A stretch of 64,000 nt of DNA from Dryocola sp032051265 (GCA_032051265.1 DAMBYU010000006.1:248001-312000); one strand, 5' to 3'; positions 52,291 through 61,746 are shown, counted from the first letter of the stretch. Notes: a model not told the origin generated them from the sequence alone. Made by a program: numbers and translations.

Positions 52291-53739
52291 TTAAGCGCGA
52301 TAAATTTTCACGTTATTAAAGCCCTGCTCACGCAGATAGAGCGCCTGCAGGCGGCTCATTACGCCACGCTCGCACCACAGCAGATAGGTTTTGCTCTGGT
52401 CTAAATCGCCAAACTTAGTGCTCAGCTTGTAGAACGGCAGTGAAGCCACGATCACGCCTTCCTGTTGGAAAGGTTTCTCATCCTGCTCGTCGATAGAGCG
52501 GATATCCAGCAGCACATCGTTCGGGCCGAAGGCGTCGACCGTTTCAACTTCGGTGACCACTTCTTTGGTCTGGGTGGCGATATCGCGGATATCAATGTTC
52601 GTCGCATCTTCGATTACTTTATCGAGCACCGAGAAATCGAAGTTAGCTTCTTCCGCTTCAATCTTCGCCTTCACCGCCTTCACGGTTGGGCTTTTTGAGA
52701 TCACACCGCAGTATTCCGGCATGGTACGGGCAAAATCAGCGGTGCCGATTTCACGTGCCAGATCGATAATGTGCTCTTTATCGTGAGAGATAAGCGGGCG
52801 CAGGATCAGCGTATCGGAGACGTTGTCGATCAGACGCAGGTTGGTCAGCGTCTGGCTGGAAACCTGACCCAGCGCTTCACCGGTGACCAGCGCCTGAACG
52901 CCGTAACGTTCAGCCACGCGAGATGCCGCACGGACAAACATACGCTTGAGCACCACGCCCATCTGGCCGTCTTCGACTTTCTCGAGAATTTCGCCAACCA
53001 CCGGCTCGAAGTTGATAGCGACGAAACGCACGCGGTGGGAACTGCCGTAGCGGTTCCACAGATAGTGAGCTACCTGCTTCACGCCGATTTCATGTGCCGC
53101 GCCGCCCAGGTTAAAGAAGCAGTAATGCACGCGGCAGCCGCGACGCATCAGCATATAGCTGGAAACGCCGGAGTCGAAGCCGCCGGAAATCAGCGACAGC
53201 ACGTCTTCCTGAGTGCCGATAGGAAAACCGCCGATACCTTCATAACGCCCTTTCACCAGCAGCAGGCGATCGTTTTCGATTTCCAGATTAACCGTCACTT
53301 CCGGGTGAGTCAGCTTCACGCGCGCAGATTCGATATGCTGGTTTAAACCGCCGCCAACATAGCGTTCCACTTCAATGGAGCTAAACTCATGCTTACCACG
53401 ACGTTTAACGCGCACGCAGAAGGTCTTGCCTTCCAGCTGGTCGCGATAAAGCTCCAGCGCCTGCTCGAAGATATTGTGCATATCGGTGTACGGCACATCT
53501 TCGACTTCAAGAATATGATGGATGCCGGGAATGCGGGTCAGGGCTTCACGAATGGTGATACGCTGGCTTTCGTCTTTGGCGCGAACTTCGATATGATCCC
53601 AGTGGCGAACAACCGCCAGATCTTCATCGTAGTGTTTTAAAACGTTACGAATGTTCCCGGTGAGCATTTTAATAAAGCGTATGCGCACAGATTGACTCTT
53701 GATGGTGATTTCCGGGAACAATTTAATGATAAACTTCAT
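52291..53739 (-). CDS. thiI: tRNA 4-thiouridine synthase / thiazole sulfur carrier ThiI
   Basis: ThiI transfers sulfur to uridine 8 of tRNA and to ThiS in thiamine synthesis. The 482 residues contain a ferredoxin-like and THUMP domain (about 1-165), the PP-loop ATPase domain with SGGFDSGVSSYML (about 180-190), the disulfide cysteine in MPEYCGVISK and a C-terminal rhodanese domain with the persulfide cysteine in LLWCERGVMS. The start at 53739 (MKFIIKLF) matches E. coli. Confidence 0.97.
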   Translation of the reverse strand: MKFIIKLFPEITIKSQSVRIRFIKMLTGNIRNVLKHYDEDLAVVRHWDHIEVRAKDESQRITIREALTRIPGIHHILEVEDVPYTDMHNIFEQALELYRDQLEGKTFCVRVKRRGKHEFSSIEVERYVGGGLNQHIESARVKLTHPEVTVNLEIENDRLLLVKGRYEGIGGFPIGTQEDVLSLISGGFDSGVSSYMLMRRGCRVHYCFFNLGGAAHEIGVKQVAHYLWNRYGSSHRVRFVAINFEPVVGEILEKVEDGQMGVVLKRMFVRAASRVAERYGVQALVTGEALGQVSSQTLTNLRLIDNVSDTLILRPLISHDKEHIIDLAREIGTADFARTMPEYCGVISKSPTVKAVKAKIEAEEANFDFSVLDKVIEDATNIDIRDIATQTKEVVTEVETVDAFGPNDVLLDIRSIDEQDEKPFQQEGVIVASLPFYKLSTKFGDLDQSKTYLLWCERGVMSRLQALYLREQGFNNVKIYRA

Positions 53740-53931
53740 GGCGCTCATGATTTGTTGGTGAGCCATGCATGCGTTGAGTCATGCGGGCTGAAAGACTTAA
53801 AGAACTGCAAAGGCGTGAGCGCCCTTGCATCCGAGGCGCGAAAGTATACCACTAACAGCTTGCCATAGCGTTACACAATTGAGTCCGCTACCATGGCGAC
53901 GTCGCACAATTATTAGAGTCAGACATTCACT

Positions 53932-54174
53932 ATGCCGAAAAAAACCGAAGTCCCCGTCAGCTTTGAAACCGCGCTTGTGGAGCTTGAGCAGATTGTCACT
54001 CGCCTGGAAAGCGGCGAGCTGCAACTGGAAGAGGCGTTAAACGAATTTGAACGCGGAGTGCAGCTGGCCCGCCAGGGTCAGGTGAAGCTGCAGCAGGCGG
54101 AACAGCGTGTACAGATCCTGCTGAGCGAAAACGAAGACGCCCCCCTTACGACTTTCACGCCGGACGCCGAGTAA
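53932..54174 (+). CDS. xseB: Exodeoxyribonuclease VII small subunit
   Basis: XseB is the 80-residue helical small subunit of exonuclease VII, which degrades single-stranded DNA with XseA. The core VSFETALVELEQIVTRLESGELQLEEALNEFERG is intact. First gene of xseB-ispA-dxs, 2 nt before ispA. Confidence 0.97.
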   Translation: MPKKTEVPVSFETALVELEQIVTRLESGELQLEEALNEFERGVQLARQGQVKLQQAEQRVQILLSENEDAPLTTFTPDAE

Positions 54175-54176
54175 AA

Positions 54177-55076
54177 ATGGATTTAGATCAAGATCTTCAG
54201 GCTCATGCCGCGCGAGCCAACGAGGCTCTGCTGCGCTTTCTGGCCCCGCTGCCGTTTCAGAACACTCCGCTGGTTGAAGCAATGCATTACGGCGCACTAT
54301 TAGGGGGTAAACGCCTTCGTCCTTTCCTGGTATACGCTACCGGTGAGATGTTCGGCGTAGCGGATGAGGCGCTGGACGCCCCGGCCGCGGCAGTAGAATG
54401 CATCCACGCCTACTCTTTGATTCATGACGATCTCCCGGCGATGGATGACGACGATTTACGTCGCGGGCAGCCGACCTGCCACATCAAATTTGGCGAAGCC
54501 AGCGCAATTCTGGCCGGAGACGCCCTACAAACGCTGGCGTTCTCTATACTCAGTGAAGCCCCGATGCCCGGTGTGGACATAGCCGACCGTCTGGCAATGG
54601 TAAAAGAGCTGGCTACGGCCAGCGGCGTGGCGGGGATGTGCGGCGGCCAGGCGTTAGATTTGGCAGCCGAAGGCAAACAGGCCACGCTCGAAGAACTTGA
54701 GAAGATTCACCGTCACAAAACCGGCGCTTTGATACGCGCCGCCGTTCGCCTGGGTGCCTTAAGCGCCGGTGAGGCAGGACGTAATGCACTGCCGTTGCTG
54801 GATCGGTATGCCGAAAGCATCGGTCTGGCATTCCAGGTACAGGACGATATCCTCGACGTCATCGGTGACACCACGACGCTGGGTAAGCGTCAGGGCGCCG
54901 ATCAACAACTGGGTAAAAGCACTTACCCGGCGCTGCTTGGCCTGGAAAATGCCAAAGCCAAAGCGTGGGATCTTTATCAGGATTCTCTCCGTGCGCTGGA
55001 AGGTCTTGCAAGCCAGTCGTTGAATACAACGACGCTGGAAGCGCTGGCGAGCTATATCATCCAACGTGATAAATAA
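54177..55076 (+). CDS. ispA: Farnesyl diphosphate synthase
   Basis: IspA joins isopentenyl diphosphate to dimethylallyl and geranyl diphosphate to make farnesyl diphosphate. The 299 residues show the first Asp-rich motif DDLPAMDDDDLRRG (about 84-97) and the second FQVQDDILDVIGD (about 219-231). It follows xseB by 2 nt and precedes dxs, the first enzyme of the same pathway, by 30 nt. Confidence 0.98.
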   Translation: MDLDQDLQAHAARANEALLRFLAPLPFQNTPLVEAMHYGALLGGKRLRPFLVYATGEMFGVADEALDAPAAAVECIHAYSLIHDDLPAMDDDDLRRGQPTCHIKFGEASAILAGDALQTLAFSILSEAPMPGVDIADRLAMVKELATASGVAGMCGGQALDLAAEGKQATLEELEKIHRHKTGALIRAAVRLGALSAGEAGRNALPLLDRYAESIGLAFQVQDDILDVIGDTTTLGKRQGADQQLGKSTYPALLGLENAKAKAWDLYQDSLRALEGLASQSLNTTTLEALASYIIQRDK

Positions 55077-55106
55077 CTTATAACACCACGACGAGTTTCT
55101 AATTTA

Positions 55107-56969
55107 ATGAGCTTTGATATTGCCAAATACCCGACACTTGCGCTGGTAGACTCAACCCAGGAGCTTCGCCTGCTGCCAAAAGAGAGCCTGCCGAAACTGT
55201 GCGATGAGCTGCGTCGTTATCTGCTTGATAGCGTAAGTCGTTCCAGCGGGCACTTTGCCTCCGGGCTTGGTACGGTAGAACTGACCGTGGCGCTGCACTA
55301 TGTCTATAACACCCCCTTCGATCGGCTGATTTGGGACGTGGGCCACCAGGCCTATCCGCATAAAATTCTGACCGGTCGCCGTGATCAGATTGGCACCATC
55401 CGTCAGAAAGACGGCCTGCATCCGTTCCCGTGGCGCGCAGAAAGCGAATACGATGTGTTGAGCGTCGGCCACTCGTCGACCTCAATCAGCGCAGGCATCG
55501 GTGTCGCTGTGGCGGCGGGCAAAGAAGGCAAAGATCGCCGCACGGTTTGCGTAATTGGCGACGGTGCTATCACCGCTGGCATGGCGTTTGAAGCGATGAA
55601 CCACGCCGGGGATATCCGCCCGGACATGCTGGTTGTATTGAACGACAACGAAATGTCGATCTCTGAGAACGTCGGGGCGCTTAACAACCATCTGGCACAA
55701 ATTCTTTCCGGCAAGCTTTACTCCACCCTGCGCGAAGGCGGGAAAAAAGTCTTTTCCGGCGTGCCGCCAATTAAAGAGCTTCTCAAGCGTACCGAAGAGC
55801 ACATTAAAGGCATGGTCGTACCGGGTACGCTGTTTGAAGAGCTTGGTTTTAATTACATCGGGCCGGTAGACGGGCACGATGTGATGGGTCTGGTGCATAC
55901 CCTGAAAAACATGCGCAGCCTGAGCGGCCCGCAGTTCCTGCACATCATGACCAAAAAAGGACGCGGCTACGCGCCTGCGGAAAAAGATCCGATTAGCTTT
56001 CATGCGGTGCCAAAATTCGATCCTTCAAGCGGCACGTTGCCGAAAAGCGCAGGCGGCCTGCCGAGCTATTCAAAAATCTTCGGTAACTGGCTGTGCGAAA
56101 CGGCCGCCCATGACGACAAGCTGATGGCGGTGACTCCCGCCATGCGTGAAGGCTCAGGTATGGTCGAGTTTTCTCGCCAGTATCCGCAGCAATATTTCGA
56201 CGTGGCGATTGCCGAACAGCACGCGGTAACCTTCGCCGCAGGCCTTGCGATTGGCGGCTATAAGCCCGTTGTCGCTATCTACTCCACCTTCCTGCAGCGC
56301 GCTTACGATCAGCTCATTCATGACGTGGCTATCCAGAAACTGCCGGTGCTGTTCGCTATTGACCGCGCGGGCATCGTTGGGGCTGACGGGCAGACCCACC
56401 AGGGCGCGTTCGATCTCTCCTTCCTGCGCTGCGTGCCGGATATGGTCATCATGACCCCGAGCGACGAGAACGAATGCCGCCAGATGCTGCATACCGGCTA
56501 TCACTATAACGATGGTCCAAGCGCGGTTCGCTATCCTCGCGGCAACGGCACCGGCGCTGAACTCCAGCCGCTGGCATGCCTGCCGATTGGCAAAGGCGTG
56601 AAAAAGCGCGAAGGTGAGAAAGTTGCCCTGCTTAGCTTCGGCACCCTGCTTGAAGATGCGGCGACGGTGGCTGAATCTTTAAACGCCACTCTGGTCGATA
56701 TGCGCTTTGTGAAACCGCTGGACGAAGCATTGATCCTGGCGCTGGCTGAAAGTCACGAATTCCTGGTGACTATCGAAGAGAACGCCATTATAGGCGGGGC
56801 TGGCAGCGGGGTTAATGAAGTGCTGATGGCTAACCGCAAGCTGGTGCCGGTACTGAATGTCGGCCTGCCGGACTTCTTTATTCCACAAGGTACGCAGGAA
56901 GAGGCTCGCGCCGCTATCGGCCTGGACGCTGAAGGCATCGAAGCGAAAATCAGGAGCTGGCTCCGGTAA
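55107..56969 (+). CDS. dxs: 1-deoxy-D-xylulose-5-phosphate synthase
   Basis: Dxs condenses pyruvate with glyceraldehyde 3-phosphate, the first step of the MEP isoprenoid pathway and a branch to thiamine and pyridoxal. The 620-residue thiamine-diphosphate enzyme has the cofactor motif GDGAITAGMAFEAMNH (about 152) and ends in NVGLPDFFIPQGTQEEA. Length matches E. coli. Confidence 0.98.
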   Translation: MSFDIAKYPTLALVDSTQELRLLPKESLPKLCDELRRYLLDSVSRSSGHFASGLGTVELTVALHYVYNTPFDRLIWDVGHQAYPHKILTGRRDQIGTIRQKDGLHPFPWRAESEYDVLSVGHSSTSISAGIGVAVAAGKEGKDRRTVCVIGDGAITAGMAFEAMNHAGDIRPDMLVVLNDNEMSISENVGALNNHLAQILSGKLYSTLREGGKKVFSGVPPIKELLKRTEEHIKGMVVPGTLFEELGFNYIGPVDGHDVMGLVHTLKNMRSLSGPQFLHIMTKKGRGYAPAEKDPISFHAVPKFDPSSGTLPKSAGGLPSYSKIFGNWLCETAAHDDKLMAVTPAMREGSGMVEFSRQYPQQYFDVAIAEQHAVTFAAGLAIGGYKPVVAIYSTFLQRAYDQLIHDVAIQKLPVLFAIDRAGIVGADGQTHQGAFDLSFLRCVPDMVIMTPSDENECRQMLHTGYHYNDGPSAVRYPRGNGTGAELQPLACLPIGKGVKKREGEKVALLSFGTLLEDAATVAESLNATLVDMRFVKPLDEALILALAESHEFLVTIEENAIIGGAGSGVNEVLMANRKLVPVLNVGLPDFFIPQGTQEEARAAIGLDAEGIEAKIRSWLR

Positions 56970-56979
56970 TCCTCTTCAT

Positions 56980-57021
56980 CACTCCTGCTATGCTTAGAAG
57001 AAACCCTACATAGCAGGAGTG
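56980..57021 (+). promoter_or_regulatory. Perfect hairpin covering the yajO ribosome-binding site
   Basis: CACTCCTGCTATG (56980-56992) and CATAGCAGGAGTG (57009-57021) form a 13-bp perfect stem with a 16-nt loop between dxs and yajO. The AGGAG at 57015-57019, 7 nt before the yajO ATG, lies in the 3' arm. The fold would hide the ribosome-binding site. It may also act as a dxs 3' end. No T-run follows. Confidence 0.75.
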
Positions 57022-57026
57022 GAGCC

Positions 57027-58001
57027 ATGCAATACAACACGTTAGGAAAAACAGATCTTAAGGTTTCCCGCCTTTGTCTCGGTTGTATGACCTTTGGTGA
57101 GCCAGACCGGGGGAAACATGCCTGGACCCTTCCCGAAGAAAGCAGCCGCCTCATCATTAAACACGCCATTGATAACGGCATTAATTTCTTTGATACCGCC
57201 AACAGCTATTCAGACGGCAGCAGCGAAGAGATTGTCGGACGTGCCCTGAAAGATTTCACGCGCCGCGAAGAGGTCGTTATCGCTACTAAGGTATATCACC
57301 AGGTAGGCGACCTGCCCGAAGGCCTTTCCCGCGCGCAGATCCTGCGTTCGATTGACGACAGCCTGCGTCGCCTGGGCACCGATTACGTTGACCTCCTGCA
57401 AATCCATCGCTGGGACTACAACACGCCGATTGAAGAGACGCTTGAGGCTCTGAACGACGTGGTTAAAGCAGGCAAAGCACGTTTCATCGGCGCGTCGTCG
57501 ATGCACAGCGAGCAGTTTGCCCGGGCGCTGGCGCTACAGGACCAGCATGGCTGGGCGCGTTTTGCTACCATGCAGGATCACTACAACCTGATTTATCGCG
57601 AAGAAGAACTCGACATGCTGCCGCTGTGCTACCGGGAAGGCGTAGCAGTGATCCCGTGGAGTCCTCTCGCCCGAGGCAAACTAACCCGCCCGTGGGGCGA
57701 CACTACGGCTCGTTCGGTTTCCGATGAGTTTGGTAAAACCCTGTACGAAGGGAGTGCCGAGAACGATGCGGTAATTGCCGAACGTCTGGCAAACGTTGCC
57801 GCGGATAAAGGCGTTTCTCGTGCTCAGGTTGCGCTGGCATGGCTGTTAAGTAAACCAGGGATTGCCGCACCGATAATTGGCACGTCACGCGAACATCAAC
57901 TGGATGATTTATTAGGGGCGGTGGATTTAACGCTGGCACCGGAAGAGATTGCCGAACTGGAAATGCCTTATCATCGGCATCAGGTGGTGGGGTTTAAATA
58001 G
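57027..58001 (+). CDS. yajO: Aldo-keto reductase YajO
   Basis: YajO is a 324-residue NADPH-dependent aldo-keto reductase. In E. coli it has been tied to thiamine and xylulose metabolism. The fold is a TIM barrel with the catalytic Asp-Tyr of NFFDTANSYSDGSSEE, the lysine in VIATKVYHQV and the cofactor region PIIGTSREHQLDDLLGA. It follows dxs after a 57-nt gap that contains a strong hairpin. Confidence 0.94.
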   Translation: MQYNTLGKTDLKVSRLCLGCMTFGEPDRGKHAWTLPEESSRLIIKHAIDNGINFFDTANSYSDGSSEEIVGRALKDFTRREEVVIATKVYHQVGDLPEGLSRAQILRSIDDSLRRLGTDYVDLLQIHRWDYNTPIEETLEALNDVVKAGKARFIGASSMHSEQFARALALQDQHGWARFATMQDHYNLIYREEELDMLPLCYREGVAVIPWSPLARGKLTRPWGDTTARSVSDEFGKTLYEGSAENDAVIAERLANVAADKGVSRAQVALAWLLSKPGIAAPIIGTSREHQLDDLLGAVDLTLAPEEIAELEMPYHRHQVVGFK

Positions 58002-58018
58002 CGTCGTAGATTTTACCG

Positions 58019-58045
58019 GGCGGCTGGCGCAGGCCTGTCCGCCCC
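58019..58045. repeat. REP-like palindrome between yajO and pgpA
   Basis: GGGCGG (58019-58024) and CCGCCC (58040-58045) flank a GC-rich loop, in the style of enterobacterial REP elements, in the 49-nt gap between the convergent genes. Confidence 0.5.
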
Positions 58046-58050
58046 GCGAT

Positions 58051-58566
58051 TTAAATCAATCCAATCGGCCACTGGTGCCCAAGCAGATAAATTATCCCTG
58101 CCGAGAGCACGCCTGCGACGATATCGTCAATCATGATCCCCATCCCGCCGTGAACGTTGCGATCAAACCAGCGGATTGGCCACGGCTTCCACATATCGAG
58201 TATCCGGAAAATCACAAATCCGGCGGCAACCCAGCGCCAGTCGTTAACCGGCAGCGCCATAAGCGTAATCCACATGCCGATGAACTCATCCCACACGATG
58301 CTGCCGTGGTCATGAACGCCCATATCACGTGCTGTTTGATGGCACAGATAAACGCCGATGCAGATACCGAGCATCACCACCAGCGAGTAAAGCTGCCACG
58401 GCAGGAAAGTCATCAGATACCAGAACGGGATCGCAGCAAGCGACCCCATGGTGCCGGGTACAACCGGACTTAGCCCGCTGCCGAAACCGGTTGCCAGCAA
58501 ATGCCACGGATTGAGCAGGTTCAGGCGGCTTTTTGCCACATCTTTAGTGCGAGGCAAAGTGGTCAT
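58051..58566 (-). CDS. pgpA: Phosphatidylglycerophosphatase A
   Basis: PgpA removes the phosphate from phosphatidylglycerophosphate to form phosphatidylglycerol in the inner membrane. The 171-residue protein has about four hydrophobic helices and the conserved segments GSGLSPVVPGTMGS, VWDEFIGMW and DIVAGVLS. It overlaps the end of thiL by 23 nt. Confidence 0.96.
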   Translation of the reverse strand: MTTLPRTKDVAKSRLNLLNPWHLLATGFGSGLSPVVPGTMGSLAAIPFWYLMTFLPWQLYSLVVMLGICIGVYLCHQTARDMGVHDHGSIVWDEFIGMWITLMALPVNDWRWVAAGFVIFRILDMWKPWPIRWFDRNVHGGMGIMIDDIVAGVLSAGIIYLLGHQWPIGLI

Positions 58567-59521
58567 ATCCTTTTAAGTCCAGGGTCACAGGCTTGCCCTC
58601 TTCAAAGAACTGAAGCCCTTCAGAAGCAGGAACGACCTGCCCTATGCAGGTAAACGGCACGCCCAGATTACCAATAGCGACATCCAGCGCGCCGCGATTG
58701 AGCTCAGGAACCGTAAAGCAAAGTTCGTAATCTTCGCCGCCAGCAAGCGCCCAGCTCAGAGCCTGCCCGGCATCAACGTTATCGCGCATTGCCTGCGAAT
58801 ATGGCAGCGAATCGAGCATAATTCTTGCCCCGCAATCGCTGGCTTTCAGTATATGACCAAGATCGGAAATCAGCCCGTCGGAGAGATCGATGGCGCTACT
58901 CGCCCGATCGCGCAGGGCCTGGCCGTGCAGCACGCGCGGTTTCGGACGCAGATGGCGTTTCAGCAGATAATCCGCCTGCTGCGCATCTGCCACAGCCAGA
59001 CGATCCTGCAAGATTGCCAGACCGGCAGCGCTGTCGCCTGGCGTTCCGGTAACGTAAATCCAGTCGCCAGCGCGAGCACCGCTACGCTTAAGCGCACGCC
59101 CTGCGGGCACCAGCCCGTGAATACCGAGCGTCATGGAAAGCGGGCCGCGAGTGGTATCGCCGCCTATCAACTGCATATCGTAGTAATCAAGCTGTTCAAA
59201 CAGGCTGTCGCTGAAGGCTTCAAGCCAGGGTTCATCGATTTCCGGGAGGGTGATGGCCAGCGTCAGCCAGGCCGGATCGGCCCCCATCGCGGCCAAATCG
59301 CTTAAGTTAACAGCCAGTGCTTTGTAGCCCAGATCGCGCGGGTCGATATCCGGCAGGAAGTGAATACCCGAAACAAGCGTATCGGTGCTAATCGCCAGCA
59401 GCTGTTTTTCCGCCACGCTCAGCAATGCACAATCGTCGCCAATACCGGTTTCAACATCACGACGGGTACTTCTTACGCGATCAAAATAACGGGCAATCAG
59501 GGAAAACTCACCGCATGCCAT
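58544..59521 (-). CDS. thiL: Thiamine-monophosphate kinase
   Basis: ThiL makes thiamine diphosphate from thiamine monophosphate and ATP. The 325-residue enzyme has the AIR-synthase fold with GIGDDCALLS near the start, the metal site ISTDTLVSGIHF and GGEDYELCFT. It is preceded by a 115-nt gap with a nested hairpin, and is coupled to pgpA by overlap. Confidence 0.97.
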   Translation of the reverse strand: MACGEFSLIARYFDRVRSTRRDVETGIGDDCALLSVAEKQLLAISTDTLVSGIHFLPDIDPRDLGYKALAVNLSDLAAMGADPAWLTLAITLPEIDEPWLEAFSDSLFEQLDYYDMQLIGGDTTRGPLSMTLGIHGLVPAGRALKRSGARAGDWIYVTGTPGDSAAGLAILQDRLAVADAQQADYLLKRHLRPKPRVLHGQALRDRASSAIDLSDGLISDLGHILKASDCGARIMLDSLPYSQAMRDNVDAGQALSWALAGGEDYELCFTVPELNRGALDVAIGNLGVPFTCIGQVVPASEGLQFFEEGKPVTLDLKGYDHFASH

Positions 59522-59547
59522 GCGTTATGCCTCTGAATTGAAGAGAT

Positions 59548-59627
59548 AAAAAAAGGCCGGATAGTCATCATCCTTTGAGTGGCAGCGGTGTTGCTGCCAC
59601 TCAAAGGCTAATGAATATAAACCGGCC
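59548..59627 (-). terminator. Nested hairpin with T-run in the nusB-thiL gap
   Basis: An inner 15-bp perfect stem, CCTTTGAGTGGCAGC (59572-59586) with GCTGCCACTCAAAGG (59593-59607), is enclosed by GGCCGG (59555-59560) and CCGGCC (59622-59627). On the minus strand the outer stem is followed by seven T, the form of an intrinsic terminator, between two genes of one operon. Confidence 0.7.
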
Positions 59628-59636
59628 AGATGGAGA

Positions 59637-60056
59637 TTATTTTCTGTGGGGACGGATTTGCGGAGCGGCTTTATCGAGCACGCCGTTGACAAACTTGTGG
59701 CTGTCTTCGGCACCGAAGGTTTTCGCCAGATCGATGGCTTCGTTAATCGCCACTTTATAAGGCACGTCATCACGTTTTGACAGTTCAAACAGTGCGATAC
59801 GCAGAACCGCTTTTTCTACCTGGCCCAGCTCTTCGAGCTGACGTGACAGGTAAGGCTTCATCAGCCCATCCAGATACGCGCTGTTAGTAGCCACCCCGCT
59901 AAGCAGTTCGCGGAAGTAGTTAACGTCAACATCCTTGACGTCCTGTTCCGCCAGGAACTGGTATTCGACATCAGCGATGTCATTGCGAGATAACTGCCAG
60001 GAGTAAAGCGCCTGAACGGCACACTCACGGGCACGGCGACGAGCAGCAGGTTTCAC
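59637..60056 (-). CDS. nusB: Transcription antitermination factor NusB
   Basis: NusB is a 139-residue all-helical protein that binds boxA RNA with NusE (S10) during rRNA transcription. It shows RRRARECAVQALYSWQLS at the start and LDKAAPQIRP at the end. It follows ribE by 20 nt in the nrdR-ribD-ribE-nusB operon. Confidence 0.97.
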   Translation of the reverse strand: MKPAARRRARECAVQALYSWQLSRNDIADVEYQFLAEQDVKDVDVNYFRELLSGVATNSAYLDGLMKPYLSRQLEELGQVEKAVLRIALFELSKRDDVPYKVAINEAIDLAKTFGAEDSHKFVNGVLDKAAPQIRPHRK

Positions 60057-60076
60057 AGATTTCCCCTTACAAAAAA

Positions 60077-60547
60077 TCAGGCCTTGATGGCTTTCAATAC
60101 ATTAATCATTTCAAGCGCGGTCAGTGCAGCTTCTGCACCTTTGTTACCGGCTTTTGTGCCAGCGCGTTCGATGGCTTGTTCAATACTTTCGGTGGTCAGT
60201 ACGCCGAAGGCGACTGGAATACCGCTATCCTGGGCAACGCTTGCCAGACCGTTGCTGGCACCGCCGGCAACATACTCAAAGTGCGCAGTGCCGCCACGGA
60301 TAACCGTACCCAGCGCAATAACCGCATCGTAACGACCGGTTTTCGCCAGCGCGTCTGCGGCCAGCGGCAGCTCATAAGCACCCGGCACCCAGACAACGGT
60401 GATGTTTTCATCTTTGACCTGGCCGATACGCTTCAGGGCATCGATGGCGCCTGCCAGCAGGCTGTCATTGATGAAGTTGTTAAAACGCGCGATGGTGATG
60501 GCGACGCGAGCGTCTGGAGTAGCAACGGCTGCTTCAATAATGTTCAT
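60077..60547 (-). CDS. ribE: 6,7-dimethyl-8-ribityllumazine synthase
   Basis: This 156-residue subunit of the icosahedral lumazine synthase (also named RibH) joins the RibA/RibD product with dihydroxybutanone phosphate in riboflavin synthesis. Conserved parts are ARFNNFINDSLLAGAIDALKR, WVPGAYELP, GTVIRGGTAHFEYVAGG and VAFGVLTTES. Confidence 0.97.
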   Translation of the reverse strand: MNIIEAAVATPDARVAITIARFNNFINDSLLAGAIDALKRIGQVKDENITVVWVPGAYELPLAADALAKTGRYDAVIALGTVIRGGTAHFEYVAGGASNGLASVAQDSGIPVAFGVLTTESIEQAIERAGTKAGNKGAEAALTALEMINVLKAIKA

Positions 60548-60632
60548 AATCTTCCTTTACGGGTTCTGTTTAGCCCCGCAGGGGGGCGGATTTTATCATA
60601 ATCTTTTGGCGGCTGCTTACGTTTTGACGGCG

Positions 60633-61742
60633 CTAATAACGCGGCGTCAAATGCAGGCATAAATCCGGGCCAACCTGACGTACTTCGCTGAACGTAAACT
60701 CAGGCGCATCGGCGAGTTTTTCAAGCCCCGGCAGATTGCACAGGCCGCGGGCATCGTTGCCAAGCAGCTTAGGGGCGAGGTAAACAATCAGTTCATCAAC
60801 CAGCCCCGCCTGCAGCAGCGCGCCGCCGAGCGTTGCGCCCGCTTCCACCCAGATGGCGTTAATCTGGCGTTTGCCAAGCAGCATCATCATTACGACTAGA
60901 TCGAGATGGCCGTTGTGCTGCGGGACGATAAACTGCTCCACGCCTTCCGGCCAGGCCTGCTCATCCGCCACACAGCGAGCAAGCCAGGTTTCACCCGGCT
61001 GGGCGATAATGTTATGCTGGGGCGTTACGCGATTCTGGCTGTCGATAATAATGCGCGTCGGCTGGCGTAAATGCTGTTCGGGATAAACGCTTTGCGTAGC
61101 GCTATTCAGTTCGCTCCAGCGCACGGTCAGGGAAGGATCGTCTGCCAGCACCGTTGCGCTGCTGCTGAGAATAGCTGCGCTTTGCGCGCGCAGACGCTGT
61201 ACGTCGCGGCGGGATTCGGGAGAAGTAATCCACTGGCTTTCACCGTTGGCCATAGCCGTGCGACCATCCAGCGACGCGCCCAGCTTTAATTGTATATAAG
61301 GAAAACCGGTACGCATGCGTTTGAGAAAACCGCGGTTGAGGGCTTCCGCTTCGTTCATCATCAACCCGTGGCTGACTTCAATACCGGCCTGTTGCAGGCG
61401 GTATAACCCACGTCCGGCAACCTGCGGATTCGGATCCTGCATGGCCGCCACGACTCGCGTCACGCCAGCAGCAATCAGTGCATCGCAGCAGGGCGGCGTG
61501 CGCCCGTGGTGGCTGCATGGTTCAAGCGTTACATAGGCCGTTGCGCCACGTGCTTGCTCGCCTGCCATACGCAGGGCGTGCACTTCCGCATGAGGCTCTC
61601 CTGCGCGAAAGTGAAAACCTTCACCGACAATGTTACCGTCTTTGGCTAACACACATCCTACGTTGGGGTTGGGATGCGTGGTGAAACGCCCGAGCGTTGC
61701 CAACTGCAGCGCGCGCGCCATGAATTTTTCGTCAAGCGACAT
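60633..61742 (-). CDS. ribD: Bifunctional riboflavin deaminase/reductase RibD
   Basis: RibD deaminates and then reduces the pyrimidine intermediate of riboflavin synthesis. The 369-residue enzyme has an N-terminal zinc deaminase domain (GEPHAEVHALRM and TLEPCSHHGRTPPCCDALI) and a C-terminal NADPH reductase domain (PYIQLKLGASLDGRTAM; VEAGATLGGALLQAGLVDEL). The start at 61742, 4 nt after the nrdR stop, follows AGGA. A longer frame lies inside nrdR. Confidence 0.96.
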   Translation of the reverse strand: MSLDEKFMARALQLATLGRFTTHPNPNVGCVLAKDGNIVGEGFHFRAGEPHAEVHALRMAGEQARGATAYVTLEPCSHHGRTPPCCDALIAAGVTRVVAAMQDPNPQVAGRGLYRLQQAGIEVSHGLMMNEAEALNRGFLKRMRTGFPYIQLKLGASLDGRTAMANGESQWITSPESRRDVQRLRAQSAAILSSSATVLADDPSLTVRWSELNSATQSVYPEQHLRQPTRIIIDSQNRVTPQHNIIAQPGETWLARCVADEQAWPEGVEQFIVPQHNGHLDLVVMMMLLGKRQINAIWVEAGATLGGALLQAGLVDELIVYLAPKLLGNDARGLCNLPGLEKLADAPEFTFSEVRQVGPDLCLHLTPRY

Positions 61743-61746
61743 CAGG

